From positions 2,933,203 to 2,974,019 of the forward strand of contig CP070806.1 of assembly GCA_020343675.1 (NCBI GenBank): a stretch of DNA of 40,817 nt, written 5' to 3'. A program made the position numbers and the translations under genes. The notes beneath the pieces were generated by a model, which was given only the letters and a program-made list of their open reading frames with translations, was not told the origin of the DNA and made no database searches. Position 1 is the stretch's first letter. Every line of letters begins with the position of its first letter. Source of the stretch: Phycisphaerales bacterium (lineage in GTDB: Bacteria; Planctomycetota; Phycisphaerae; Sedimentisphaerales; Anaerobacaceae). Positions 8,624 through 16,147 of the stretch are shown piece by piece.

Positions 8624-9916
8624 TCATTTTCTCAGCCGGAATGTGGCCACCTCGGCGCGGTCGCCGAGTTCGCGCTCGATCCGCATGAGCTGGTTGTATT
8701 CGGCGACGCGTTCCGAGCGGGACAGCGAGCCGATCTTGATCTGGCCCACATGGGTGCCCACCGCGAAGTCGGCCTCGAAGGGCAGTTCCGTTTCGCCGGA
8801 GCGATGCGAGATAATACAGGTCATCTCGTGCTCGCGCGCCAGCTTGATGGTCTCCAGGGCCTCGGTAATCGTGCCGATCTGATTGACCTTGATCAGCACC
8901 GAGTTGGCGGCATTCTCCCAGATCCCGATCCGGACACGCTGAGCATTGGTCACGAACAGGTCGTCACCGACAATCTGAATCTTGCCTTCGGTCTCTTCCA
9001 TCAGGTGATTGAATCCGCTCCAGTCCTCTTCGGCCAGGCCGTCTTCAATCGAGATAATCGGGTACTTTCGGATCCAATCCTCATAAAGATCCACCATCTG
9101 CTCGTATGTAAGGTCCTTGCGACCGTCCTTCTCCAAATGATACTTGTTGTCCACGTGCAGTTCGGTGGCCGCTGGGTCCAGGGCGATGGCCACCTGTTCT
9201 CCCGGTCGGTATCCCGCCTTCTCTATGGCCTGCATGATGAGCTGTAGAGGCTCCTCATTGGACTTGACCGGCGGGGCATAGCCGCCTTCGTCACCAACGG
9301 TGGTGGGCCAGCTCTTGTCCTGGATGATCTTACCGAGGCGGTGGAAGACCTCCGCCCCCCAGCGCACGGCCTCGACAATGCACGGCGCGCCGACGGGCAT
9401 GATCATGTATTCCTGCATATCCGCCGAGCCCTCGGCATGCTTTCCGCCGTTCAGGACGTTCATCATGGGAATCGGCATGATGAATTTGCCCGCCGGCTCC
9501 GGATCAAGAAGCGTCGAGACATAGGCGTAGAAAGGGATTCCCTCGGCCACGGCACCGGCCTTGAGGCAGGCAATCGAGACCGACAGGATCGCGTTGGCCC
9601 CAAGCCTGGATTTCTTTGCTGTCCCGTCCAGCTCCAGCATCGTCTGGTCAATCCCTTTCTGGTCCCTGACATCCATGCCCGCCAGGGCCGGGGCAATCTC
9701 ATCATTGACATGGGCAACCGCCTTGAGCACGCCGCGGCCCAGATAGCGTGCCGGGTCGCCGTCGCGCAGCTCCAGGGCCTCATGCTGACCGGTCGAGGCC
9801 CCTGACGGGACCATGGCGGCGGCCATGCTGCCGTTTTCCAGAACCGCAACCGCTTCAATTGTCGGGTTACCCCGCGAATCCAACAACTCATGTGCTCTAA
9901 TTGTCTTTATCTTCAT
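8624..9916 (-). CDS. eno: Enolase
   Basis: Converts 2-phosphoglycerate to phosphoenolpyruvate in glycolysis, in the cytosol. The 430-residue length is normal. Key motifs are in order: ELLDSRGNPT, SGASTGQHEALELRDGD with the Mg-binding Ser, the VLNGGKHA region, DEGGYAPP, SIEDGLAEEDW, GDDLFVTN, VLIKVNQIGT with the catalytic Lys, and SHRSGETE. ATG at 9916 was chosen because GGAG sits 5 nt upstream; a GTG two codons earlier has no room for a ribosome site. It follows the REP-containing spacer and lies 202 nt upstream of dus on the same strand. The gap and pgk genes are elsewhere in the window. Confidence 0.97.
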   Translation of the reverse strand: MKIKTIRAHELLDSRGNPTIEAVAVLENGSMAAAMVPSGASTGQHEALELRDGDPARYLGRGVLKAVAHVNDEIAPALAGMDVRDQKGIDQTMLELDGTAKKSRLGANAILSVSIACLKAGAVAEGIPFYAYVSTLLDPEPAGKFIMPIPMMNVLNGGKHAEGSADMQEYMIMPVGAPCIVEAVRWGAEVFHRLGKIIQDKSWPTTVGDEGGYAPPVKSNEEPLQLIMQAIEKAGYRPGEQVAIALDPAATELHVDNKYHLEKDGRKDLTYEQMVDLYEDWIRKYPIISIEDGLAEEDWSGFNHLMEETEGKIQIVGDDLFVTNAQRVRIGIWENAANSVLIKVNQIGTITEALETIKLAREHEMTCIISHRSGETELPFEADFAVGTHVGQIKIGSLSRSERVAEYNQLMRIERELGDRAEVATFRLRK

Positions 9917-10237
9917 ATTCACTCCATCGGATGGATGAGGTACATAGTCTTCACACGGACGTATGACTATCTCATATTACCTTACTCGGTTTTTCCACTT
10001 TTGTTCATTTGCAGCTTCGGCCGGCTGTTCCCTCCTGGCACACGCCGCCGGTCACAAACAAAGTCCAACCCGGCAAACTTCCCTGATTATTTCTCTGCGG
10101 CCTCGGTGTCCTCCTTCGACTGGGCTCAGAGCCTGCCCTGAGCACGCCGAAGGGACGGCGTCTGTGTCAAATTCGTATGCCGGATTGGGCTGATAGTCTT
10201 TGACTTAACAGTCGGGGTCCGTTACCCTTCGGCGAAT
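9917..10237. other. Intergenic spacer between eno and pgpA
   Basis: This 321-bp spacer separates two divergently transcribed genes. I see no credible gene in it. The eno-proximal part is AT-rich and probably holds the eno promoter, but no -35/-10 pair stands out. The middle holds a REP-like palindrome at 10113-10154. Confidence 0.6.
10113..10154. repeat. REP-like imperfect palindrome
   Basis: The left arm begins CCTTCGACTGGGCTCAG and the right arm ends in CGCCGAAGGG, and the arms are imperfect reverse complements around a GC-rich centre. This matches a type of dispersed extragenic palindrome common in environmental bacterial genomes (a CCTTCGAC...GCTCAGG core, from memory). It sits about 85 nt upstream of pgpA. 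Only one copy is seen in this window. Confidence 0.6.
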
Positions 10238-10738
10238 ATGAAACGAATGCTTGCATCCTGTTTTGGGCTCGGCCGGCTACCCTTGGCGCCGGGGACGTGG
10301 GGCTCGCTGCCACCGGTGATTATTTTCGGCCTGATGTGTCACTTGCATACACCTGCGGCGGTAACGTGCATCGTGATGGCTGCTCTCGTTCTGGCCGGTT
10401 CGGTGGTTTGTGTGATGTTCGCGCCGGCGACGATAGCCGCTACGGGAAAGAACGATCCGGGCGAAGTCGTCGCCGATGAATTGGCGGGCCAGGCGGTTAC
10501 GTTCCTTGCTGCGCCGTTTTGGGCGGCCGGAGCAGGCTGGGCCATTGCCCTGCTGGGCTTTGCACTGTTCAGGATATTCGATATTGCCAAGCCCTGGCCC
10601 ATACGCAAGCTGGAGAAATTCCCCGCCGGCTGGGGAATCTTAGCCGACGATTTGCTCGCGGGCGTCTATGCGGCGATTGCTTTACAGATTTGCGTCATGT
10701 TGTGGATGGCCCGGCAGTCTGAAGCTATGACTGGATAG
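10238..10738 (+). CDS. pgpA: Phosphatidylglycerophosphatase A
   Basis: A 166-residue inner-membrane phosphatase expected to remove the phosphate from phosphatidylglycerophosphate to give phosphatidylglycerol. Motifs fit PgpA: GRLPLAPGTWGSL near the N-terminus, DPGEVVADELAGQ (about 73-85), FRIFDIAKPWPIRKLE (about 111-126) and GWGILADDLLAGVYAA (about 130-145), with three or four membrane segments between them. The start at 10238 has no strong ribosome site, and Met4 is an alternative. It is separated by only 9 nt from the kinase-like membrane fusion gene, so the two are probably co-transcribed. cdsA, which acts earlier in the same lipid pathway, is about 8 kb downstream. Confidence 0.92.
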   Translation: MKRMLASCFGLGRLPLAPGTWGSLPPVIIFGLMCHLHTPAAVTCIVMAALVLAGSVVCVMFAPATIAATGKNDPGEVVADELAGQAVTFLAAPFWAAGAGWAIALLGFALFRIFDIAKPWPIRKLEKFPAGWGILADDLLAGVYAAIALQICVMLWMARQSEAMTG

Positions 10739-10747
10739 AGAACAAGG

Positions 10748-13213
10748 ATGTCGAAAGAATACAGCGTCGAGGTATGCAAAGAGCTGGAGGCCCGATTTCG
10801 CGCTGCGAATCTGCATCGGCCGATGCGCATCAGCCGCTATGACGCGGGCGATGAGCTCTCTTACGATGTAAGCGGCATCACCCCGGGACAGACGGCGCGG
10901 GTGCACCTGACCGTCGAGAAATTCATCGGCGGCGGCTTCGCCGGGCAGGTCTATCGCGTGAAAATGACCGGAATCGAAGGCGCCATCGACGGGCTCGAAG
11001 TCGGCCGGACCTACGCCATCAAGATTCTCATTCCACCAACAGGCTTCTCCCGACTGTTTCGCAATGCGTTGTACTGGGTCGGCTTCCAGGGGCCTTTTCA
11101 GCTCCAGGTCAATCCCGCCGCAGCACGGGCGGGCGCACTCTGGCAGAAATTCATCCGGCGGGGGGCAAAGATTCGATTCGGGGACGAAAATGCCGTCGTC
11201 GATATCTACGCAACATTTGTGGACGAGAAACTCGGCAGTTGCGGAGAACTCAGGGAGTGGGTCGAGGGACGAACGTGGCGGCTGGAGGTGGACGACCGAT
11301 TGGACCTGCTGAAGGCATGGCGGCGAGGCGAGAAGGTTGATGAGCAAGAGGTCGGCTCGTCCGAATACCGTGCGAAGCGCAGGTTTATGAAGGAATTCGT
11401 CGAGCTTCTCTCCGACATGGGGGCTCATGAATTTGCCAGGCAGTACGAGTGGTCCACCTGCAAGAGCCAGCCGAACGCGCTCAAACGCCACGGAACCGAC
11501 GACGACCCATCCGGAGGGCTGGTGGCGGTTGACTTCCGCGCGGGCCTCGCCCTCTTGCCGTTCCTGCCGATGAGTCCGGGCGATTTCAAGCTCATCGCCA
11601 GAGGGCTGGCGCGAGGTTCGGCCGTGCAGTTCGACCGAGGCGATATCGGCAAGCTGGAAGCTTTCGCGCACGCACACAGCAATGAGTTCGCCCGAATGTC
11701 CGAGATGCTCAGAGATTTGAAGACATCCGACCGAATCTATCGAGATTCGATCCCGGATATCACGCACAATCATGTCCGGCTGCTCTCCAGCACAGAGCTT
11801 TGGGCAACGCTTCTGGATAGTGCGGTCACCGGCTGGCGCGTGCGCAATCGGGTCGATGAGCAACACGAACGGAAGCTGCGGAGCAGCAAAGTTGCGACGC
11901 TGTTGCTCTGCATGATTAGCCTCGTGCCCTTGTTGGGCAAGTTCATTCTTCGGATTTGGGGGCGGGCCGACTGGCGCAAGCACTATAAGGCCATGCTGAG
12001 CAGCTGGGATTATTTTCAGCGGGCCACGCGGGGGAGAATCGCCGAGAAGGTCGTCATTTGGCACAGAGCCGGACGAGTCGGTCGACAGAAGGCATCCACA
12101 ATCGCGACGCGAGTGGGGCAGTTTCTTTGCCACTGGCCGCTGTCGATCTTGCCGGCGGGGCTGCACAGGTCTCTGACGGATTGGAGATATGCAAAAGAAC
12201 GCCTGGCATATTTCGTTGTCCGGCCCATCCGGCTCTATTTCAACGCGGAGCTGCGCGAGCAGTGGCTGCGTGAAATGATGCGCGAAGGACAGAAGAAGCA
12301 CATGCTCAGCGATGAGGATGCGGAGATTATTCTATCGCAGATTAATGAGCCGTTTATACAAAAGTATCTGAAGAGCCTGGCCGTCCATGTTTGCACGCTG
12401 CCGGTGACGCAGATTGTCTCGGTCGCTATCGCGGTCATCTATTATCTGACACATCGCGAGCAGCCTAACGCCTGGGTGGTCGGACTGGGAATCATCGGCC
12501 TCTTCCAGGTAACGCCAATCTCGCCGGGTTCGCTGACTCGTGGACTTTATGTACTGTACCTGGTCCTGAAGGAGCGGAATTTCAGGGACTACAATATTGC
12601 GGTGTTCCTGGGGTTCTTCAAGTACGTCGGGTACCTGGCTTTTCCGATTCAAATGACGTATCACTATCCCGCGCTGGCGAGGTTCATGGCAGCGCACTGG
12701 GCCACCGAAGCGGTGCACATTGTTCCAATATTCGGCGAGCGAGGCGCCCTGCTCGAGCATTCGGTGTTTTATCTGTTCTATAACTGGCCTCTGACGATAC
12801 GCCGTCGAATGCGCAAACGGGCCGAGGCCCGGTCGCTGATGAAGCCGCGTTATTGGCATGCGGGTGTCTGCGCCATAGCGGTCGCGGCAGCCCTGGGGTT
12901 CGCGGATTCTGTGTATCTGAGACAGTTCGGCGAATTGCCCGGCCTGAGGGATATCTGGCTGCTGGCCGTCCTTGCGCCGCTGGCCTGTGGGGCGGCGGTC
13001 ACCTTAGGCTGCCGCGGGGCGGCGTTGGCCAAACGCATCATCACGGCTGCTATCTGCGGCGTTTCGACCGCAGCGCTATACACCGCAGGCTCAGCGATGC
13101 TGGGCGAGAACGGTGGGATCGCGGCGAGCTGTATATGGCGGATATTCATTTTCGCAATTCTATCCACGGTTGGAGCCATTGTCACAGAATTGAAGCTGCC
13201 CGAGCCGAATTAG
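10748..13213 (+). CDS. Kinase-like domain fused to a multi-pass membrane domain, function unknown
   Basis: An 821-residue protein. Residues about 50-300 look like a protein-kinase or ABC1/RIO-like fold: a glycine-rich loop GGGFAGQVY (61-69), an AIKIL lysine (Lys92), a hinge-like EWVEGRTW (170-177), an Asn243 in QPNAL and VDFRAG with Asp262 in the place of the DFG motif. Aligned with HxDxxxxN, the catalytic Asp would fall at Cys238, so it may be a pseudokinase. Residues about 383-402 form a first membrane segment. A basic soluble stretch follows, and then about eight hydrophobic segments between 545 and 815. TPISPGSLTRG (589-599) recalls the PGG motif of UPF0104/lysyl-PG-synthase flippase-like domains, but this is a weak resemblance. 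It follows pgpA by 9 nt, so a lipid or envelope role is inferred. Confidence 0.7.
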   Translation: MSKEYSVEVCKELEARFRAANLHRPMRISRYDAGDELSYDVSGITPGQTARVHLTVEKFIGGGFAGQVYRVKMTGIEGAIDGLEVGRTYAIKILIPPTGFSRLFRNALYWVGFQGPFQLQVNPAAARAGALWQKFIRRGAKIRFGDENAVVDIYATFVDEKLGSCGELREWVEGRTWRLEVDDRLDLLKAWRRGEKVDEQEVGSSEYRAKRRFMKEFVELLSDMGAHEFARQYEWSTCKSQPNALKRHGTDDDPSGGLVAVDFRAGLALLPFLPMSPGDFKLIARGLARGSAVQFDRGDIGKLEAFAHAHSNEFARMSEMLRDLKTSDRIYRDSIPDITHNHVRLLSSTELWATLLDSAVTGWRVRNRVDEQHERKLRSSKVATLLLCMISLVPLLGKFILRIWGRADWRKHYKAMLSSWDYFQRATRGRIAEKVVIWHRAGRVGRQKASTIATRVGQFLCHWPLSILPAGLHRSLTDWRYAKERLAYFVVRPIRLYFNAELREQWLREMMREGQKKHMLSDEDAEIILSQINEPFIQKYLKSLAVHVCTLPVTQIVSVAIAVIYYLTHREQPNAWVVGLGIIGLFQVTPISPGSLTRGLYVLYLVLKERNFRDYNIAVFLGFFKYVGYLAFPIQMTYHYPALARFMAAHWATEAVHIVPIFGERGALLEHSVFYLFYNWPLTIRRRMRKRAEARSLMKPRYWHAGVCAIAVAAALGFADSVYLRQFGELPGLRDIWLLAVLAPLACGAAVTLGCRGAALAKRIITAAICGVSTAALYTAGSAMLGENGGIAASCIWRIFIFAILSTVGAIVTELKLPEPN

Positions 13214-13319
13214 TTTATTTCTTGCAGGCGGCGCGAGTTCGTGCGATGATTGCCTTTGACTTCGAGTGTTTTGCGGCAAGCCACCTCGGTTGTATTGTCA
13301 TGTTGGAAGGGAGCATACA

Positions 13320-14744
13320 ATGAAACCGGAAATCATATCGTCAACACTCAAACAAATGATCCGTCGCAAGCACCTGCGAAAACTCCTGGCCAAGAGAGTC
13401 GATGATTATATTTACAGGAAGGTGGTTGTTGACGATTCGCAGGATTTGAAGCAGGTGCGCGTCAAGAGATACCAGTTCTTATCGGCTATGCTGCACTGCG
13501 TCCGCCGGAACGTGGAGAAGGGCCACGTCTCAGGCCGGATTCTCGAGAGAATCGTCGATGTGTTCGTCCAAAACAATCTCATTCGACAAGACCAAAGCTG
13601 CAACCGGGTGGTGCAGAACTTCAAAGACAAATACGGCGAGCTGCCCCCGACTTTCATTGTCTTTTCTCCCACGCAGAAATGCAACTTGAAGTGCCTCGGC
13701 TGCTACGCTGCCTCGGGAGCAAACACGCCCGCCACCATCCCGTATCCAATCGTCGACAGAGTCGTTCGTGAGGTCCACGACTTGTTCGGCGGTAGATTCA
13801 TCACTGTCAGCGGAGGCGAACCCTTTCTCTACCGAAGCAAAGGCAGAACGCTGCCGGATCTCTATGAAAAATATGACGATATGTTCTTCCTCGTTTATAC
13901 CAACGGCACGGTGATCGACGAGGCGGTCGCACGAAGACTTGCGAAATCTGCAAACGTCACGCCCGCGATCTCCGTTGAAGGTCTCGAAAAAGAAACTGAC
14001 CAGCGACGAGGAGCCGGCACGTTCAAGAAAATCCTCAAGGCCCTCGAACATCTCAGAGACGAAGGCGTTCCATTCGGCATTTCCGTCACGGCTACAAGTA
14101 AGAACATCGATGTGCTGCTGGGCGATGAATTTTACGACTTCTATTTCGAGCAGCAGTGCGCCTGTTACATGTGGGAGTTTCAGATGATGCCCATCGGCAG
14201 AGGTACCGATGCACTCGAACTGATGGTCGAGCCCCAAGCCCGGCTCAGGCTCTATCGAAAGTGGGAAAAACTGTTGGGCGAGAAACAGTATTGCTTGGCG
14301 GATTTCTGGAACAGCGGCGTGCTCGCCCGGGGGTGCATCGCCTATGGAAGAAATGGCGGCTACGCCTACGTCGATTGGCATGGCAACGTTACTCCCTGCG
14401 CCTTCATTCCCTACTATGTGGACAACGTCTATGAACTCTACGAAAACGGCAAAACCCTGGCCGACGCGATGTTCTCCGATTTCATGAAGAAGGGCCGGCA
14501 GTGGCAAAGAGACTATGGGCTGGACAACTGGAGCAAGCCCGACAATTGGCTCATGCCCTGCTCCATCAGAGACCACTACGAATTCTTTAGAAACGCCGTA
14601 TTGCCGAAAGAGGCAAAGCCCGAAGACGAAAACGCCAGAGAAGCCCTCGAATCCGACGAGTATTTCGAGGCCCTCAAGGATTATGACCAAGAACTGCAAG
14701 GTTTAACCGAAAAAATCTGGCAAAAAGAGTATTTGAGCGTATAA
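13320..14744 (+). CDS. Radical SAM protein with C-terminal cysteines, substrate unknown
   Basis: A 474-residue radical S-adenosylmethionine enzyme. The cluster motif is Cys121-x3-Cys125-x2-Cys128 in KCNLKCLGCYA, followed by VSGGEPFL (163-170), which contacts SAM. Further cysteines at about 339, 360 (VTPC, in a YVDWHGNVTPCAF context) and 414 suggest a SPASM-like auxiliary Fe-S region. About 110 residues precede the barrel, more than usual, and the first 40 are basic. ATG at 13320 is chosen for the GGAAGGGAG just upstream; the frame is open 54 nt further. No substrate peptide gene is evident nearby. It follows the kinase-like fusion by 106 nt. The substrate is not predictable. Confidence 0.85.
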   Translation: MKPEIISSTLKQMIRRKHLRKLLAKRVDDYIYRKVVVDDSQDLKQVRVKRYQFLSAMLHCVRRNVEKGHVSGRILERIVDVFVQNNLIRQDQSCNRVVQNFKDKYGELPPTFIVFSPTQKCNLKCLGCYAASGANTPATIPYPIVDRVVREVHDLFGGRFITVSGGEPFLYRSKGRTLPDLYEKYDDMFFLVYTNGTVIDEAVARRLAKSANVTPAISVEGLEKETDQRRGAGTFKKILKALEHLRDEGVPFGISVTATSKNIDVLLGDEFYDFYFEQQCACYMWEFQMMPIGRGTDALELMVEPQARLRLYRKWEKLLGEKQYCLADFWNSGVLARGCIAYGRNGGYAYVDWHGNVTPCAFIPYYVDNVYELYENGKTLADAMFSDFMKKGRQWQRDYGLDNWSKPDNWLMPCSIRDHYEFFRNAVLPKEAKPEDENAREALESDEYFEALKDYDQELQGLTEKIWQKEYLSV

Positions 14745-14752
14745 TGGTGCGC

Positions 14753-14770
14753 TGGCCGATTGTGCGGCCA
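14753..14770 (+). terminator. Hairpin after the radical SAM gene, weak terminator candidate
   Basis: TGGCCG at 14753-14758 and CGGCCA at 14765-14770 form a perfect 6-bp stem with a 6-nt loop, 8 nt after the stop codon at 14744. There is no T-run immediately after it (TTAGAATAAG follows, and TTTTT comes only about 14 nt later), so termination is uncertain. Confidence 0.35.
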
Positions 14771-14841
14771 TTAGAATAAGGACCTTTTTGGCAGGACCTG
14801 TGGGAATGGCTCCCGGGGTATGCTCTGGGGGCTTTTTGGCG

Positions 14842-15600
14842 ATGATGAATAGTTATAGTTCGCTGTGCGACGATTTCTATCTCGATATGCACGTCAACAC
14901 CGAGTTGGATTTGCCAACCGAGCGCGACACGGTTCTGTCCTTTTTCGAGCGGGTACGAAGGCAGTTTCCCTCGATGGGCTGTTTCTACCGTCGAGGCGGA
15001 AGCGAGTACTATCTGGAAGAAGACCGGAATCGCGGCCAGTACCGGTGGGTCAGTCTCGAGATAGACCGCATCGGCTCCGGGGTGGTCAACCCCTCCGATC
15101 TTGAGATGGCGTACTGCCAGCACCGGCTGGTTCTCGAGCTTGTACCCTACATGCTCAGCGTGAGCCCTCTGGACATTGATTCGCTCGATGTTACGTTTGC
15201 AATGGATTTCGATTATGCCGGAAGTCACGATGAAATCATCGCCGACGCCCTGTTCGGGCAGAGTGCCTTTGGCAGCCTTCTGGACTGGCCCAGCGCCAAA
15301 CCCATCGGCTTCTCACCCGCGGTGGTCGTGGCGCTGTCCGATGACGAGCGCATCCAGGGGCGAGTCAGCGTCGAGTCTAAGACGAGCGTCTATGAACCCG
15401 GGAAAAAGGGACAGGGTAATGACGAGGCGATCACTTTGTCTTTGACGGTTCGCCAGTACCCGAAATCCGACGAGAAATTCGACCCGCTGAAGTCTTTTGA
15501 GAATCAGTGCCGGCTGGCCCAGGAATTCATGGCTGAAAAGATCGTCCCCAGCTTTGTTCAGCCCCTGGCCGAGACCATCGCGCAGAAACGACTTACATAG
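14842..15600 (+). CDS. Hypothetical protein, no recognised domain
   Basis: A 252-residue, acidic, apparently soluble protein without signal peptide or membrane segment. I do not recognise a family. The frame opens with DDFYLDMHVNTELDLP and contains an aromatic and charged central part (FYRRGGSEYYLEEDRNRGQYRWVS split by turns), a beta-like stretch IDSLDVTFAMDFDY (about 112-125) and a helical C-terminus. ATG at 14842 (or 14845) is preferred because the residues encoded upstream look non-coding. A TTG at 14788 has a good AAGGA 5 nt before it and cannot be excluded. It lies 20 nt before the next membrane protein gene, suggesting an operon. Real gene by length and codon pattern; function unknown. 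Confidence 0.7.
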   Translation: MMNSYSSLCDDFYLDMHVNTELDLPTERDTVLSFFERVRRQFPSMGCFYRRGGSEYYLEEDRNRGQYRWVSLEIDRIGSGVVNPSDLEMAYCQHRLVLELVPYMLSVSPLDIDSLDVTFAMDFDYAGSHDEIIADALFGQSAFGSLLDWPSAKPIGFSPAVVVALSDDERIQGRVSVESKTSVYEPGKKGQGNDEAITLSLTVRQYPKSDEKFDPLKSFENQCRLAQEFMAEKIVPSFVQPLAETIAQKRLT

Positions 15601-15620
15601 GTTTGACCGGGGATCTCAAA

Positions 15621-16082
15621 ATGCCTGTCGAGGCGCCCGTAAGCAAGTTCAGACTGACGAACCTTAAGATCTACATTGCCGTTTGCATCGCTCTTGTACT
15701 TTGGTGCGTCTATGACGCCCACTTCAACGAGACGTTCAGAGAGAAATACACGGATGCCGACGGCAACCCTACGGGGTGGTTAGTCATTAATCAGAAAGCG
15801 CCGCCCTATTTTGCAGGCGCAGCGGTGCTGCTGGCGGTGTATCTTTTCGTCATAAAGAATAAGAAGCTCGTCGCGGACGAGAATGAACTGGTGATCAGCG
15901 CCGGCAAGACGATCCGTTATGACGCCATACAAAGGATAGACAAAACCTACTTCAAGAAGAGGGGCTTTTTCATCGTCACATACAAAGACGAGAGAGGCAA
16001 CGACGTTAATCGAGCCTTGAGCAACAGGAAATATGACAACCTGGGGGCCGTCCTGGACCACTTGGTGGCGAAAATCAGTTGA
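15621..16082 (+). CDS. Small membrane protein with PH-like C-terminal domain
   Basis: A 153-residue protein with two predicted membrane segments, about residues 14-33 and 62-82, separated by a hydrophilic loop of about 28 residues (HFNETFREKYTDADGNPTGW). The C-terminal 70 residues alternate beta strands with the pattern LVISAGKTIRYDAIQRID, IVTYKDERG, ending in a helix AVLDHLVAKI. This is what a bacterial PH-type domain looks like, but I cannot confirm it. ATG at 15621 is preferred over an in-frame TTG at 15603 because GGGGAT lies about 7 nt upstream. It starts 20 nt after the previous gene and ends 65 nt before purA. Function unknown. Confidence 0.72.
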   Translation: MPVEAPVSKFRLTNLKIYIAVCIALVLWCVYDAHFNETFREKYTDADGNPTGWLVINQKAPPYFAGAAVLLAVYLFVIKNKKLVADENELVISAGKTIRYDAIQRIDKTYFKKRGFFIVTYKDERGNDVNRALSNRKYDNLGAVLDHLVAKIS

Positions 16083-16147
16083 ACCGGCTCACGTCGGGAT
16101 CCGGACTCTTGCCGGATGCGAAACAGAGAAACTATGAAAAGGAATGC

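Noticed and set aside
8608..8625. Hairpin at the end of eno as a terminator
   Set aside because: The stem is only 5 bp plus a mismatch, overlaps the stop codon, and has no T-run on the minus strand.
10682..12301. A 539-codon open frame on the minus strand opposite the kinase-like fusion gene
   Set aside because: It has no recognisable motif, runs opposite a gene with clear motifs, and is the expected result of GC-rich codon use. The same holds for long antisense frames opposite the radical SAM gene, cysS and pgk.
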